DNA of 64,000 bases from a bacterium. GTDB taxonomy: Bacteria > Auribacterota > Auribacteria > Auribacterales > Auribacteraceae. This document shows, in pieces, positions 10,892-20,153 of this stretch. The position numbers and the translations under genes are program-made. Positions within the stretch are counted from its first letter, which is position 1; every line of letters begins with the position of its first letter. The DNA is taken from the NCBI GenBank assembly GCA_018435605.1, contig JAHDNF010000013.1:1-64000 (forward strand), given 5' to 3'. The notes below the pieces were generated by a model that did no database searches, was not told the DNA's origin, and worked only from the letters and a program-made list of their open reading frames with translations.

Positions 10892-11908
10892 ATGGATATT
10901 CATACTATAGGAGTTATCGGCGATGGCGCGTGGGGTACTGCCTTGGCTTTATTGCTCAACGACTCAGGTTATTCGGTTCGTATATGGGGATATTTCAGCG
11001 ATTATATAGACCATATGAAGCGTACCCGTGAGAATACGAAGTTTCTTCCCGGTCCTCACATTCCAGAGTCTATATTATTGACTGATGATATGGCCGAATG
11101 TATCGGTTCAGCTGGATTGGTAATTCTTGCAGTGCCGTCTCACGTGATGAGACAGACCTGTTTGTCGCTTAAAGATATGATTCGGGTGACGGGAACCGAG
11201 CCTGTAGCCATAACAGTATCGAAAGGTATAGAAAACAAGACGTTGTTGCGTATGAGCGAGGTTATAAATGATGTACTTCCGCAACTTGATGTTGCCGTTT
11301 TATCCGGTCCGACGCATGCAGAGGAAGTGGCGGTCGGTATACCGTCGGTAGCGGTGGCGGCTGGAACCAGTTTGGAATTATCCGAGATGGTGCAGTCTAT
11401 TTTTTCCACAGACAGGTTTCGTGTTTATACCGGTGATGATATGGTAGGAGTTGAAATAGGCGGAGCGCTCAAAAACATTATAGCTGTAGCCGCAGGTATC
11501 AGCGACGGCCTTGGATTTGGCGATAATACTAAAGCGGCGCTTATTACCCGCGGTTTGGCTGAGATGACACGGCTTGGTGTTGCTATGGGAGCGAAACCTA
11601 TGACATTCGCCGGATTGTCCGGTATGGGAGATTTGATAGTAACCTGTACCAGCCGTCACAGCCGCAACAGAGGGCTTGGCGAAAAAATTGGTTCTGGAAT
11701 GACTTTGCGGCAGGTTTCGCAGACCATGGAAAAAGTTGCTGAGGGGGTCAAGACGGTTTGTTCAGCGGTTGAACTGGCGAAAAAATATAGTGTGGATATG
11801 CCTATTGCTAGCAAAGTATACGAAATTCTTTATGAAGACCGTAATGCCATGGAAGCGTTTAGCGAGCTTATGGACAGGCCGTTGCGCAGAGAACCGGATT
11901 TTGTATGA
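10892..11908 (+). CDS. gpsA: glycerol-3-phosphate dehydrogenase [NAD(P)+]
   Basis: Reduces dihydroxyacetone phosphate to sn-glycerol 3-phosphate, the backbone for phospholipid synthesis; cytoplasmic. The Rossmann motif GDGAWGTALALL is at residues 10-21, SGPTHAEEV at about 136, and the catalytic-lysine region GGALKNIIAVAAGISDG at about 189-205. GLSGMGDLIVTCTS (about 240) is also characteristic. At 338 residues it has the normal family length and no lesions. A GGTGA lies just before the ATG. Confidence 0.95.
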   Translation: MDIHTIGVIGDGAWGTALALLLNDSGYSVRIWGYFSDYIDHMKRTRENTKFLPGPHIPESILLTDDMAECIGSAGLVILAVPSHVMRQTCLSLKDMIRVTGTEPVAITVSKGIENKTLLRMSEVINDVLPQLDVAVLSGPTHAEEVAVGIPSVAVAAGTSLELSEMVQSIFSTDRFRVYTGDDMVGVEIGGALKNIIAVAAGISDGLGFGDNTKAALITRGLAEMTRLGVAMGAKPMTFAGLSGMGDLIVTCTSRHSRNRGLGEKIGSGMTLRQVSQTMEKVAEGVKTVCSAVELAKKYSVDMPIASKVYEILYEDRNAMEAFSELMDRPLRREPDFV

Positions 11909-11923
11909 TTCGCGTCTTTAATT

Positions 11924-12667
11924 TTACGGGAATAAAGGTTTGGCAGATATTTTTTTCTCTAGGTTAACTGCGTTGACAATAGTTTTATCCAGCCTTGGCG
12001 GTACGTAGTAATCTTTAAAAGTTCCTCCAACGTCAAAAGCTACCATCTGAGTGAAATATCTAATAGATATCATCATTATTTCCCAGTCGTCGAGCGGATG
12101 TGAGAACCGGACATTTTCGTAATAATATTGCGTGGCGAGATTTTCCACGTTGCGCTGACTGCCGTCGTATATTTCGTTCAATCCCCAAACCACTACGCCG
12201 GAATAGGTGTGTATCAGTTGCGCGTTGATTCCTATGCGGCATGGTTCGTATGGAGAATAACTGGTCAAGGCAACGAACATGACCGCGTCCACGTTATATC
12301 GTTTAGCGATATCGTAAAGGTGCATTTTGTAAAACGTCCCTTTTTCTCTGATATCAAACGATTCCAGTTGTTTGCGTGCGTCTCCGGTTGACGGGATTAC
12401 TTCAAATCGGTTAACTTTTATCCATTCCGATATGAAAATCGGCTCCAGTGTATCTTGGGCATTATGAAATCCTGTTTCGTTAGAGAACGGCGCGATTAAA
12501 ACTCGTCTGATTTTGAAATCTTCGAATTCAGGGTGAATGAAATAGTTGGTGGCGACAAATACGCTGTCCGTGACGTTATAATAAGTTTTTACGGTATTTT
12601 GCATTAATCCGCATCCGGTTGTAAACAGCAACAACCCAAGGCATAAAAACATACACACTCGTAGCAT
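11924..12667 (-). CDS. lipoprotein with CsgG/TolB-N-like domain
   Basis: Lipoprotein: hydrophobic signal followed by lipobox FTTGC (Cys at residue 19), so it is membrane-anchored on the periplasmic side. The body (RRVLIAPFSNETG, later FEVIPS, then DAVMFVALTSYSPYEPCRIG) has the layout of the CsgG/TolB-N/GNA1162-like fold used by outer-membrane-associated lipoproteins. That resemblance is by pattern only. Strong AAAGGAGG site 7 bases before the ATG. Convergent with gpsA; upstream of it the cheX-cheY pair runs in the same direction but with a 178-base gap. Confidence 0.65.
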   Translation of the reverse strand: MLRVCMFLCLGLLLFTTGCGLMQNTVKTYYNVTDSVFVATNYFIHPEFEDFKIRRVLIAPFSNETGFHNAQDTLEPIFISEWIKVNRFEVIPSTGDARKQLESFDIREKGTFYKMHLYDIAKRYNVDAVMFVALTSYSPYEPCRIGINAQLIHTYSGVVVWGLNEIYDGSQRNVENLATQYYYENVRFSHPLDDWEIMMISIRYFTQMVAFDVGGTFKDYYVPPRLDKTIVNAVNLEKKISAKPLFP

Positions 12668-12845
12668 TGCGACCTCCTTTGTAGCAGTACACTGAATCGC
12701 CGGATAGATTTAAGCAATTTATATTCCTGACGGTAATAAATAATATTTCCAGCTCGGTTATTCGGGTAATAAAAAGGAAAAGCAGGACAACTCTTCGTAT
12801 GACAAGAGTTTTATGGGTAAATGTAGAAAAAATTGCCTGATGGAG

Positions 12846-13325
12846 TTATTTCCCGTTATCATCCACTTTCAGGCATATTTCTACATAAAAAGCGCCTTCT
12901 TCAACGCTGAACGGTATAACTACGCATGGTATGTCTTTTGGATATTCGGTATAATGATCTTTACCGATACAAACAACTGGCAGAGCTATTTTAAATGAGT
13001 ATCCTTTTTCCGACAGCTCACCTTTTGCGCCGCCGGCGATCATGTTGGCTATTTCTCCGACAGCGTCTTTAACATCATCATTTAGACTATCTACCTGAAT
13101 ACCGAGCATGTTTTCGACAATTTTACGGGCTACGGATTCGCTAAAGCTTACCGTTACCGATCCGCTTGCTTCGCCGGCAACGCCGATAGTTCCTGATATG
13201 TCGCATTCTATTTTCTGTCCGGTTTTACGCAGGTATGGATTTCCTCTGCTAGGTTCCAGACATGCCATAGTGCTCAACGCATTTACGGTAGATTTGATAA
13301 AGGGATTAAGATACTCAACATTCAT
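12846..13325 (-). CDS. cheX: CheX-family CheY-P phosphatase
   Basis: CheX-like chemotaxis phosphatase of 159 residues, expected to dephosphorylate CheY-P. The family signature ExxN is present as EIANMIAGGAKGEL (Glu91, Asn94). The start at 13325 has GGAG 8 bases upstream; a GTG at 13334 in the same frame overlaps that site and is unlikely. It follows the cheY gene by 30 bases on the same strand, so substrate and phosphatase are probably co-transcribed. Confidence 0.85.
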   Translation of the reverse strand: MNVEYLNPFIKSTVNALSTMACLEPSRGNPYLRKTGQKIECDISGTIGVAGEASGSVTVSFSESVARKIVENMLGIQVDSLNDDVKDAVGEIANMIAGGAKGELSEKGYSFKIALPVVCIGKDHYTEYPKDIPCVVIPFSVEEGAFYVEICLKVDDNGK

Positions 13326-13355
13326 TATATACACTCCATTATCAATATAGTTTAG

Positions 13356-13715
13356 TTATCGGTTCAAGACCGCTTCGATTTTGCTTTTTAGAATATCCGG
13401 AGTAAACGGTTTTACCACATAATTGTTTACTCCTGATTGTATTGCCTCAACTATATCTTCTTTAGCGGCTTCGGTCGTAACCATAATAATGGGAATTTTT
13501 TTGTACGAATCGCTTGAGCGAATCGATTTAACAAATGTCAATCCGTCCATTTCCGGCATGTTCCAGTCGGTAAAGATCATATCTACGCCATCGAGTTTTG
13601 TCAGCGCGTCGAGGCCGTGTTCGGCTTCGATAATATCCGTATAACCCAGTCTGGCCAAAGTGTTTTTAATGATTCTGCGCATAGTTGAAGAGTCGTCGAC
13701 AACAATTACTTTCAT
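13356..13715 (-). CDS. cheY: CheY-like single-domain response regulator
   Basis: Single receiver domain of 119 residues. Acidic pocket D7-D8, phospho-acceptor D50 (TDWNMPEMDG), switch Thr in MVTTEAA and conserved Lys in VVKPF are all present. Good site AAAAGGAGC before the ATG. First gene of a cheY-cheX pair; without an output domain it should act by protein-protein contact, possibly at a flagellar or other motor, but no motility genes are in the window. Confidence 0.9.
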   Translation of the reverse strand: MKVIVVDDSSTMRRIIKNTLARLGYTDIIEAEHGLDALTKLDGVDMIFTDWNMPEMDGLTFVKSIRSSDSYKKIPIIMVTTEAAKEDIVEAIQSGVNNYVVKPFTPDILKSKIEAVLNR

Positions 13716-13918
13716 ATTATTGCTCCTTTTTAGATATATTTATATAAGATATGTTTATCGTTATGGTATTTTTTATATCGTCATATCTTAAAATATAGTT
13801 AAATAATAGATGAAAATTTTTATGTCTTTTTTAATTGAAATTAGGGCGTATTTTTCACAAAAAAATTGTAATTCATTTAGTGTTAAGAAATTAATATCAG
13901 TATACGAAAGGGATTGTT

Positions 13919-14455
13919 ATGACTGCGCAGTTATGCAAGGACGTATCGATGTTTTATGATATTTTAGGTAGGAGAAAAAGTGTGCGCGAGTTTATGCCTG
14001 CACCGATAGAGCCGGATAAACTTGAACGAATTATGGAAACGATTCGAAGATCTCCGAGCGCGGCTAACTGTCAGCCGTGGCATTTCTATATTATTAAGGA
14101 CGATTTGCGCCGGCAGTTTGACACGGTATTTTTTAAACAGGGTTTTTACGATGCGCCGGTTGTTGTTGCGGGATGCGCTATACCGGATCGGTCATGGAAA
14201 CGCAAATGCGACGGCAAACAGTATGCGTGGGTCGATGTGACTATTGCGCTTACCGAACTTATATTATCTGCCACTGCTGAAGGGCTGGGATCATGCTGGG
14301 TTGCATCTTTTGATATGGATAAAGCAAGAGAGTTGCTTAAGTTGCCGCCGTCTTACGAACTGGTTTCGCTGGTGGTTTTAGGTTATCCGAAGGAGCCTCT
14401 CGAATTCGAAGAAAAAAACAGGAAACCTAAAGAAGAAATCATGACTGTCCTGTAA
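13919..14455 (+). CDS. nitroreductase-family protein
   Basis: FMN-dependent nitroreductase-fold oxidoreductase. RRKSVREF (about residues 19-26), RRSPSAANCQPWHFYII (about 42-58) and GLGSCWVASFD (about 121-131) are the usual flavin-contact segments. 178 residues is within the range of the short NfsB/BluB-like group. An AAAGGG site lies 7 bases before the ATG. Substrate not predictable. Confidence 0.85.
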   Translation: MTAQLCKDVSMFYDILGRRKSVREFMPAPIEPDKLERIMETIRRSPSAANCQPWHFYIIKDDLRRQFDTVFFKQGFYDAPVVVAGCAIPDRSWKRKCDGKQYAWVDVTIALTELILSATAEGLGSCWVASFDMDKARELLKLPPSYELVSLVVLGYPKEPLEFEEKNRKPKEEIMTVL

Positions 14456-14462
14456 TTCCTAA

Positions 14463-15386
14463 TTATTGTTGTGTATCCTGAATCCATCCGTTGGTAAGCC
14501 CGTATTGTCTCATAAGATGGAAGGCCTGTTCGAATTCATCCGAACCGACGGTGGCGTTCATATCCGGATTGTCAAGAGCTTTCCATGTGGGAAAGTATTG
14601 GTTCATCAGGCTGATATGAGGATTGAAATCCAGTTCGGCGGCAATGAATCTTATGGTATCTTTAAGTTCATCAAGAAGTCCGGGTAGCAGGAGAAGCCGT
14701 ATAATCAGTCCTTTTTCTGCTATGCCTTCTATATTGCATCGCAGTTGTCCTGTCTGTTGTGCCATTAGTTTGATTGCTTCGCGTGCGGCTTGGGAATATT
14801 TTCCGACACCCGAATATTTTTGTCCTGATTCGTCGGAGCCGTATCGCAAATCGGTAAGGTAGATGTCAACGATACCGTCGAGCAGGTTAAGGCTTGCTGT
14901 TGATTCATAGCCGGATGTGTTGTACACAATAGGGATGCTCAAGCCTTCCTTAGAGGCTTCATGCACAGCGATAATCAGTTGAGGTACTACGTGAGTGGGT
15001 GTAACGAAGTTTATATTGTGGCATCCCTTTTGTTGAAGTTCGAGCATTTTATCTTTGATGAACGACAGCGGAACAGGTCTGCCCAACGATAATTGGCTGA
15101 AGGGATAATTTTGGCAATATATGCATCGCATGGTACAACCGGCGAAAAAAATTGTGCCTGATCCGTTGTATCCTGAAATAGGCGGCTCTTCGCCCGTGTG
15201 GGCAAATGCGGATGCGATTCTAGGAAAGAAACCGGTACGGCAGAAACCGGTTTTACCGGCGATTCTATTTATGCCGCAGTTGTTGGGGCACAGCACGCAT
15301 TTTTCGAGCATAGCCAAACCGGCGTCGATTTTATCCTGCCATTCCTGTTCAGAAAGAGTGAGGTATGACGGCTTGGCGGAGTTCAT
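14463..15386 (-). CDS. PflX-like radical SAM protein (COG1313 type)
   Basis: Radical SAM protein of 307 residues resembling the uncharacterised PflX group, related to pyruvate formate-lyase activating enzymes. It has an N-terminal Cys cluster (C30, C33, C37, C49: CVLCPNNCGINR), then the [4Fe-4S] motif C84-x3-C88-x2-C91 (GCTMRCIYCQNY). The start overlaps the stop of the upstream pseudouridine synthase gene by 4 bases, so the two are translationally coupled. Target unknown. Confidence 0.85.
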   Translation of the reverse strand: MNSAKPSYLTLSEQEWQDKIDAGLAMLEKCVLCPNNCGINRIAGKTGFCRTGFFPRIASAFAHTGEEPPISGYNGSGTIFFAGCTMRCIYCQNYPFSQLSLGRPVPLSFIKDKMLELQQKGCHNINFVTPTHVVPQLIIAVHEASKEGLSIPIVYNTSGYESTASLNLLDGIVDIYLTDLRYGSDESGQKYSGVGKYSQAAREAIKLMAQQTGQLRCNIEGIAEKGLIIRLLLLPGLLDELKDTIRFIAAELDFNPHISLMNQYFPTWKALDNPDMNATVGSDEFEQAFHLMRQYGLTNGWIQDTQQ

Positions 15387-16117
15387 GTATTTTTTTTGTC
15401 GGATTCCTGTTTAAGTGAATCTATCAGTTCCTGCATGTCATTTGGAATAGGGGATTCGAAGGAAATCCGTTTTACGGTTTGCGGATGCAAAAAAGTCAGT
15501 TTTGATGCGTGCAGTGCAATGCGGTTGAAACAGGCAACCCGCTGTTTAGATTTGGTATAAACAAACTCGCCAACGATCGGACAGCGTATATGAGCCAGTT
15601 GTAGCCTGATTTGATGCGCTCTGCCGGTTTCGGGCGCAAGTTCCAGAAGGGCTTTGCCGGCGAATATCTGGAGTGTTTTATATCTTGTAACAGCTTCTTT
15701 ACCCGGAGAATCGGTGGTTATGGTACGTTTGCCCGTTTGATCTCTGGATATTGAACCGGTCAGTCTGCCCTTTGATTGATAAGGGATATTGTCGACAATC
15801 GCCATGTATCTTTTTGATACTTTGTGATGTGAAAACTGGATATGCAAAGTCCTGTGAGCTATCTTACTTTTTGCAAGTACCATAAGTCCGGATGTTTCTT
15901 TGTCGAGTCTGTGAACAATACCTAGATATTGATTTTTTGCGTTGCGGGATTTCCAGTACAGGCGGATCAATTCTATGACCGACTGATCGTTTGAATCTTT
16001 GACAGGTTGCGCCAGTATGAACGGGGCTTTGTCGATTACAATAATAGAATCGTCTTCGTAGATTACGTTCAGGCGATCCTTCAATGGTGAAAATTTTTTA
16101 TTTTTTTTATGATTCAT
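15383..16117 (-). CDS. RluA-family pseudouridine synthase
   Basis: RNA pseudouridine synthase. Catalytic motif HRLDKETSG with Asp72, then ETGRAHQIRLQLAHI (about 170) and a typical RluA C-terminus. 244 residues with no N-terminal S4 domain, so closer to RluA/RluC-short or TruC types than to RluD. No convincing ribosome-binding site is seen upstream of the ATG. Forms an ATGA overlap with the downstream radical SAM gene. Target RNA position cannot be assigned. Confidence 0.85.
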   Translation of the reverse strand: MNHKKNKKFSPLKDRLNVIYEDDSIIVIDKAPFILAQPVKDSNDQSVIELIRLYWKSRNAKNQYLGIVHRLDKETSGLMVLAKSKIAHRTLHIQFSHHKVSKRYMAIVDNIPYQSKGRLTGSISRDQTGKRTITTDSPGKEAVTRYKTLQIFAGKALLELAPETGRAHQIRLQLAHIRCPIVGEFVYTKSKQRVACFNRIALHASKLTFLHPQTVKRISFESPIPNDMQELIDSLKQESDKKNT

Positions 16118-16221
16118 AATAAAAACACTTGCATTTATTGTTTAAATTCTCTAAAAATAAATTAGAATAAGCAATCTCTCTGAAAAAAAAGAATTTTTCA
16201 ACCGGTAATCCGATCTTTCCA

Positions 16222-16238
16222 TACCGTTTAAAACGGTA
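16222..16238. promoter_or_regulatory. 17-bp palindrome, possible operator
   Basis: TACCGTTTAAAACGGTA is a perfect inverted repeat (8-bp arms, one central base) in the 166-base gap between the divergent pseudouridine synthase and hybrid kinase genes. A direct repeat GCATGT follows at about 16252-16272. Its position fits a regulator-binding site for the kinase gene; no regulator is known. Confidence 0.35.
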
Positions 16239-16283
16239 CTCAATATGTATAGCATGTAGTTTACTGCATGTGAACCTTTTTTT

Positions 16284-18305
16284 ATGAAATGGAGTAATTT
16301 ACTTCCTATGAGAGAAAATCCGAGGGAGCTCTTGCGAGAAAATTTACACCATTATCTTCAGGATCTGATGATGCACGGCGGCAAGATATTGCGAAGCCAT
16401 TCCCAGATAATGCCAAGTGAACCTGAAAATAATATTGAAGACAATATTCATGAGTGCATATCTGAAATAATCGAAGCCCACGAGCGCTATAAATTTTTAA
16501 TCAATCATGTCAATGATATCACGTTTAAAAATGAGATCATCCAGTATAGGGACCGCCAGATATTGGAAGATATCATGAAGGATGTTGTTACTCACAATAC
16601 GTCGTCGTCGCTTAACGACTTCACGGAGAAAAATAAAATAAAGCATCGTTTGCGTGAGATTTTTGAATCCGAGGAAAAATATAGGTTTCTTATCGAGAAT
16701 ATAGGTGAGATAATTTTTACTTGCGATTCAGATTACCGCTTTACGTTTTTAAATCCGCAGTGGGAAAATATGCTTGGTTTTCCTGTATCTGTGACGCTGG
16801 GCAGTTGTTTGATTGATTATGTTCAGGGAAATGACTTGCCTATTGTTAAAGAAAAGTTGCACAGGCTGTTCACGAAATCGGTAAAAATAGTGAATCTCGA
16901 ATACAAAATACGCGATGCCGAAGGGTTATGGAAAAATCACCTCATGACATGTACTCCTATTCACGATTATCAGGGTAAAGTGGTTGAATTGATCGGAGTA
17001 TCGCGTGATATAACCGAACACAAAACGCTTCAGGAAAAGATACGTGTCTACAACGAACAATTGAAAGACAAAGTCCGTCAACGTACAACCGAGGTGAATG
17101 TAGCTCTTAAAGAGATTAAAGACGTGAATATGAAACTCATTCAATCCGATAAGATGGCGGCAATCGGGGAATTGTCCAGCGGTGTAGCCCACGAGTTCAA
17201 CAATCTTATAGGGATTATGCAGGCGTATGCGGATTTTGTCGGCAAACAACCTACGGATAACAACGTAAAAAAACTGATCGATGTTGTTTTGACATCCTCG
17301 AAACGTGCAAAGACCATTACGGAAAGTTTGTTGAGCTTTGCGCGCCGTATTACTCCATTGAAAGAACTTTCCGATCTTCACGCGACCATAGATGAGGTTC
17401 TGTTGTTGATGGAAAATGATTTTAGAAAATCCAACATCACGGTTATCAGGAAATACGATCCGAATATACCAGCTATTGTGTTGGATTCAGGTCAGATGGG
17501 GCAGGTATTTTTGAATTTGTTCGTAAATGCCAAAGACGCTTTGAGCCATAAACGTACCGGCGGTCAAGTTATTGTGTCTACGTGTGACTGTGACAAAACC
17601 GTTCTAATAAAGATATCCGATAACGGAATAGGTATAAAGAAATCGTATCTCGATAAGATTTTCGATCCGTTTGTCAGCACAAAAGGTTCATACGGGCAAA
17701 GTAAAACTCCGGGAACCGGTTTGGGGTTATCTGTATCTTTGGGAATAATAGAGAATCATCAGGGCACTATTGAAGTACAAAGTACGGAGCATGTCGGCAC
17801 GATATTTTCTATCGTTTTACCCAAGAAACAGAATACCGGAGTCAGTAAAACTACGGAAACAATGGCCGGAAGAACCGTTACGCGGGCATCGGGAGAGGAC
17901 GGCATACCTCAACGCCCCTATCCTCAGGCCGCTACAATTTTGCTGGCTGATGACGACGAGTATTTCAGAAACGCGCTTAGTGATATTCTGACCATAGAAG
18001 GGTATAACCTTGTACAGGCAGAAGATGGGGAAACTACCATAAATTTGTTTAAAAACAGTCAATTCGATCTGGTATTGCTTGATCTGTTGATGCCGGGTAT
18101 AGATGGAGTTGAGACAATCCGCATTTTACGCAATATCAAGCCGGACGTAAAAATCATCGTCCTGACCGGTGATACACAATCGAGACTTCTTGAAGAGGCT
18201 CAGGCTTACAGTATTCAGGGTATCATTCGTAAGCCGTTTGACATAGACACATTGGTACATAGAATAAATATCGTTGTAGAAGAAGAAAAAGTAGTGCCTT
18301 TGTAA
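16284..18305 (+). CDS. hybrid PAS sensor histidine kinase with C-terminal receiver
   Basis: Soluble hybrid kinase of 673 residues; no membrane segment. Helical N-terminus (1-120), one PAS domain (about 131-252, ending in the PAC-type GVSRDITEHK), a coiled coil (about 250-290), dimerisation and phosphoacceptor domain with His in SGVAHEFNNLIG (about 301), ATPase domain (N-box NLFVNAKDAL about 411, G-boxes SDNGIGI and GTGLGLSVS) and a receiver (about 551-673, phospho-Asp in LLDLLMPG, VLTGD, RKPFD). The AHEFNN box is that of HisKA_4/NtrB-like kinases. Signal and downstream partner unknown. Start uncertain: no good site before 16284, and ATG 16308 has GGAG too far upstream. Confidence 0.9.
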   Translation: MKWSNLLPMRENPRELLRENLHHYLQDLMMHGGKILRSHSQIMPSEPENNIEDNIHECISEIIEAHERYKFLINHVNDITFKNEIIQYRDRQILEDIMKDVVTHNTSSSLNDFTEKNKIKHRLREIFESEEKYRFLIENIGEIIFTCDSDYRFTFLNPQWENMLGFPVSVTLGSCLIDYVQGNDLPIVKEKLHRLFTKSVKIVNLEYKIRDAEGLWKNHLMTCTPIHDYQGKVVELIGVSRDITEHKTLQEKIRVYNEQLKDKVRQRTTEVNVALKEIKDVNMKLIQSDKMAAIGELSSGVAHEFNNLIGIMQAYADFVGKQPTDNNVKKLIDVVLTSSKRAKTITESLLSFARRITPLKELSDLHATIDEVLLLMENDFRKSNITVIRKYDPNIPAIVLDSGQMGQVFLNLFVNAKDALSHKRTGGQVIVSTCDCDKTVLIKISDNGIGIKKSYLDKIFDPFVSTKGSYGQSKTPGTGLGLSVSLGIIENHQGTIEVQSTEHVGTIFSIVLPKKQNTGVSKTTETMAGRTVTRASGEDGIPQRPYPQAATILLADDDEYFRNALSDILTIEGYNLVQAEDGETTINLFKNSQFDLVLLDLLMPGIDGVETIRILRNIKPDVKIIVLTGDTQSRLLEEAQAYSIQGIIRKPFDIDTLVHRINIVVEEEKVVPL

Positions 18306-18308
18306 TTA

Positions 18309-18800
18309 TCACACTTCTTTCAGAAAAGGACAATGTCCGACTCTGAGCATATTATATTTACCAATATAATAAACCAGATTTTTTCTGAATAACCGGCACC
18401 AGTCACACCGTTCATCTTCCTTATATCCTGAAAGCTCGACACATATTTTTTGCGCCGCCGGTTTATATATTGTTATAGATGAACCTTCCGGATAATCGCG
18501 TTTGTGGGATGCGGAAAAAATATCGCTAATGACCGCTTGGAGATGATGTAATTTATAAATGACAGTCAATGTGCATATAAAAAAATCGTCTGTTTCACCG
18601 GTATGATCGATGTGTAGCTGACAGCAATCATTTGCTTCTTTCATTCGTTTAGCGATAGTATCCAGACGATTTTGCGCTATGCGCTCTAGAACCGGATCGT
18701 CGGTGTCCATAAGCAGGTGTGAGAAAAATGATTTTGCTTCTTCGAGAAAGCCGTTCTCAAGAGCTTTATCAGCGTTTTTTATGTCATTGGGGGAAACCAT
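18309..18800 (-). CDS. uncharacterised Cys-containing protein
   Basis: 163 residues. The N-terminus (about residues 1-60) is helical and resembles a short TPR-like pair (NADKALENGFLEEAKSFFSH); the C-terminus has spaced cysteines (CDWCRLF about residue 136 onward, HCPF near the end) that could bind a metal. The start at 18800 is chosen because a longer frame to 18902 would run far into the upstream gene; it still overlaps that gene by 17 bases, so translational coupling is likely. I do not recognise a family. Probably works with the degenerate GGDEF protein. Confidence 0.6.
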   Translation of the reverse strand: MVSPNDIKNADKALENGFLEEAKSFFSHLLMDTDDPVLERIAQNRLDTIAKRMKEANDCCQLHIDHTGETDDFFICTLTVIYKLHHLQAVISDIFSASHKRDYPEGSSITIYKPAAQKICVELSGYKEDERCDWCRLFRKNLVYYIGKYNMLRVGHCPFLKEV

Positions 18801-19815
18801 ACATGCAGGTACTCCATCTGCAAACCTGATTGCCATTATGATAATGGGCGTGGAAAAGAGTGATGCCGAGGCAGTCGGCAACACGGTTGATATCGTTAAC
18901 ATCCTCGTAAGAGCAGGTGTAGACGCCTATGGAGACCGGATTGTGCGGTCTGTAAAAGTCGAATTGGTACATATCTTCTTTGATTCGTTCAGCGACTTCG
19001 GCGGCTTGTTCTTCATTTTTATTGATTAAAGAAACCATGATTTTATCCTGTCCGTAGCGTCCGATGATGTCAAGTCCGACACAATGCTGGCGGATGACAG
19101 TAACCAGCTTTGAAAGCAAAGAACACGCGGCTTCGTAGCCGTATAGCCGGTTAAAGTCTTTAAAATTGTCTATGTCGATCAGCAGTACGGAGATAGATTC
19201 GTTATAACTTTTCGCGCGTTCAATTTCCTGAATCAACCGTTCGCAGAAAAAATGGAATTTATAAGTACCGGATTCTTTGTCTATCACTGTAAGTTCTTTA
19301 TTTTCCTCAACAAGCTGGTTCTGATACAGAGCGATTGACGCCGCTTGAGCCGCTATTTCGAGTAATAACATATCTTCAGCTAAAAAAGCGTCGCTTTCAC
19401 TCCGCTGGCTGATTAGAAATCCGTATGTTTTACCGTGAGCCGCGATTCTGGCCGCTATGACGGATGTGAAATCGTCTTCCAGTTTCAGGTCGTTATATTC
19501 TTCGGAAGACGCATCTATGTTGTTGATAATGATGTTTTCGCCGCCTAAAAGCATTTTACCGGTTATGCCGGTTCCCGTAATTCGCTGGTAGCGGTTCATA
19601 AAAGACTGGCTTAAGCCCTGGGCGATTTTAATTTTGAGATGTTCTGTGCCGGTATCGGCTAGGATTATAGCTGTATACCTTGATGCCAGTTTATGTTGCA
19701 GTATATCGACAAGGCAATGTAAAATGCGTTGAAGGGCATACCGCCTATTTAACAAGGTGTTTATTTGTTTTACAAGCGTAAGCAGATTTGCTGGTGATTT
19801 TAGTAACTCTTTCAT
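18784..19815 (-). CDS. GAF-GGDEF protein with degenerate active site
   Basis: 343 residues: a GAF-like sensor domain (about 15-170) and a GGDEF-fold domain (about 180-340). The family landmarks DIDNFKDFN and GNQVCRW are present, but the signature GGDEF is replaced by YGQDK (RYGQDKIMV, about 265-273). Diguanylate cyclase activity is therefore unlikely; a role as a c-di-GMP or GTP-responsive binding protein is possible (inference). It is followed by an overlapping gene on the same strand and preceded by a small acidic protein gene 38 bases upstream, forming a three-gene unit. Confidence 0.75.
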   Translation of the reverse strand: MKELLKSPANLLTLVKQINTLLNRRYALQRILHCLVDILQHKLASRYTAIILADTGTEHLKIKIAQGLSQSFMNRYQRITGTGITGKMLLGGENIIINNIDASSEEYNDLKLEDDFTSVIAARIAAHGKTYGFLISQRSESDAFLAEDMLLLEIAAQAASIALYQNQLVEENKELTVIDKESGTYKFHFFCERLIQEIERAKSYNESISVLLIDIDNFKDFNRLYGYEAACSLLSKLVTVIRQHCVGLDIIGRYGQDKIMVSLINKNEEQAAEVAERIKEDMYQFDFYRPHNPVSIGVYTCSYEDVNDINRVADCLGITLFHAHYHNGNQVCRWSTCMYGFPQ

Positions 19816-19853
19816 TAGCTATTCTTTTAGTAGTCAATATATTAATGAATTAG

Positions 19854-20153
19854 TTAATAGTCGAGTTCATCCTGAATTTTTTTAAAAAAGAGTTTATCAT
19901 TGTCGCAAATTGTCACATTGAATTCCTCTTCCAGTTCTTCGTCGATTTCTTCTTCAAAAAATTCATCTTCAAACGGCATAGGAAAATTGTCTTCAGGGCG
20001 GTATATCATTGTCATCAAGCATAGCACGGCGTTATAGCCGTTATTTGAAAGATACTCTCGTATTTCGGTGAATTTGTCTGAGTTTTCCAGCATTTTCCTG
20101 AGGAACTCTTCCAGTTCCATGATTCTTTTTTTCATTATATCGTCAAATTCCAT
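19854..20153 (-). CDS. small acidic hypothetical protein
   Basis: 99 residues with a helical N-terminal half and a strongly acidic run near residues 63-76 (EDEFFEEEIDEELEEEF). No family recognised. A strong AGGAGG site precedes the ATG, which supports expression. It leads the unit that continues with the degenerate GGDEF gene. Confidence 0.65.
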   Translation of the reverse strand: MEFDDIMKKRIMELEEFLRKMLENSDKFTEIREYLSNNGYNAVLCLMTMIYRPEDNFPMPFEDEFFEEEIDEELEEEFNVTICDNDKLFFKKIQDELDY

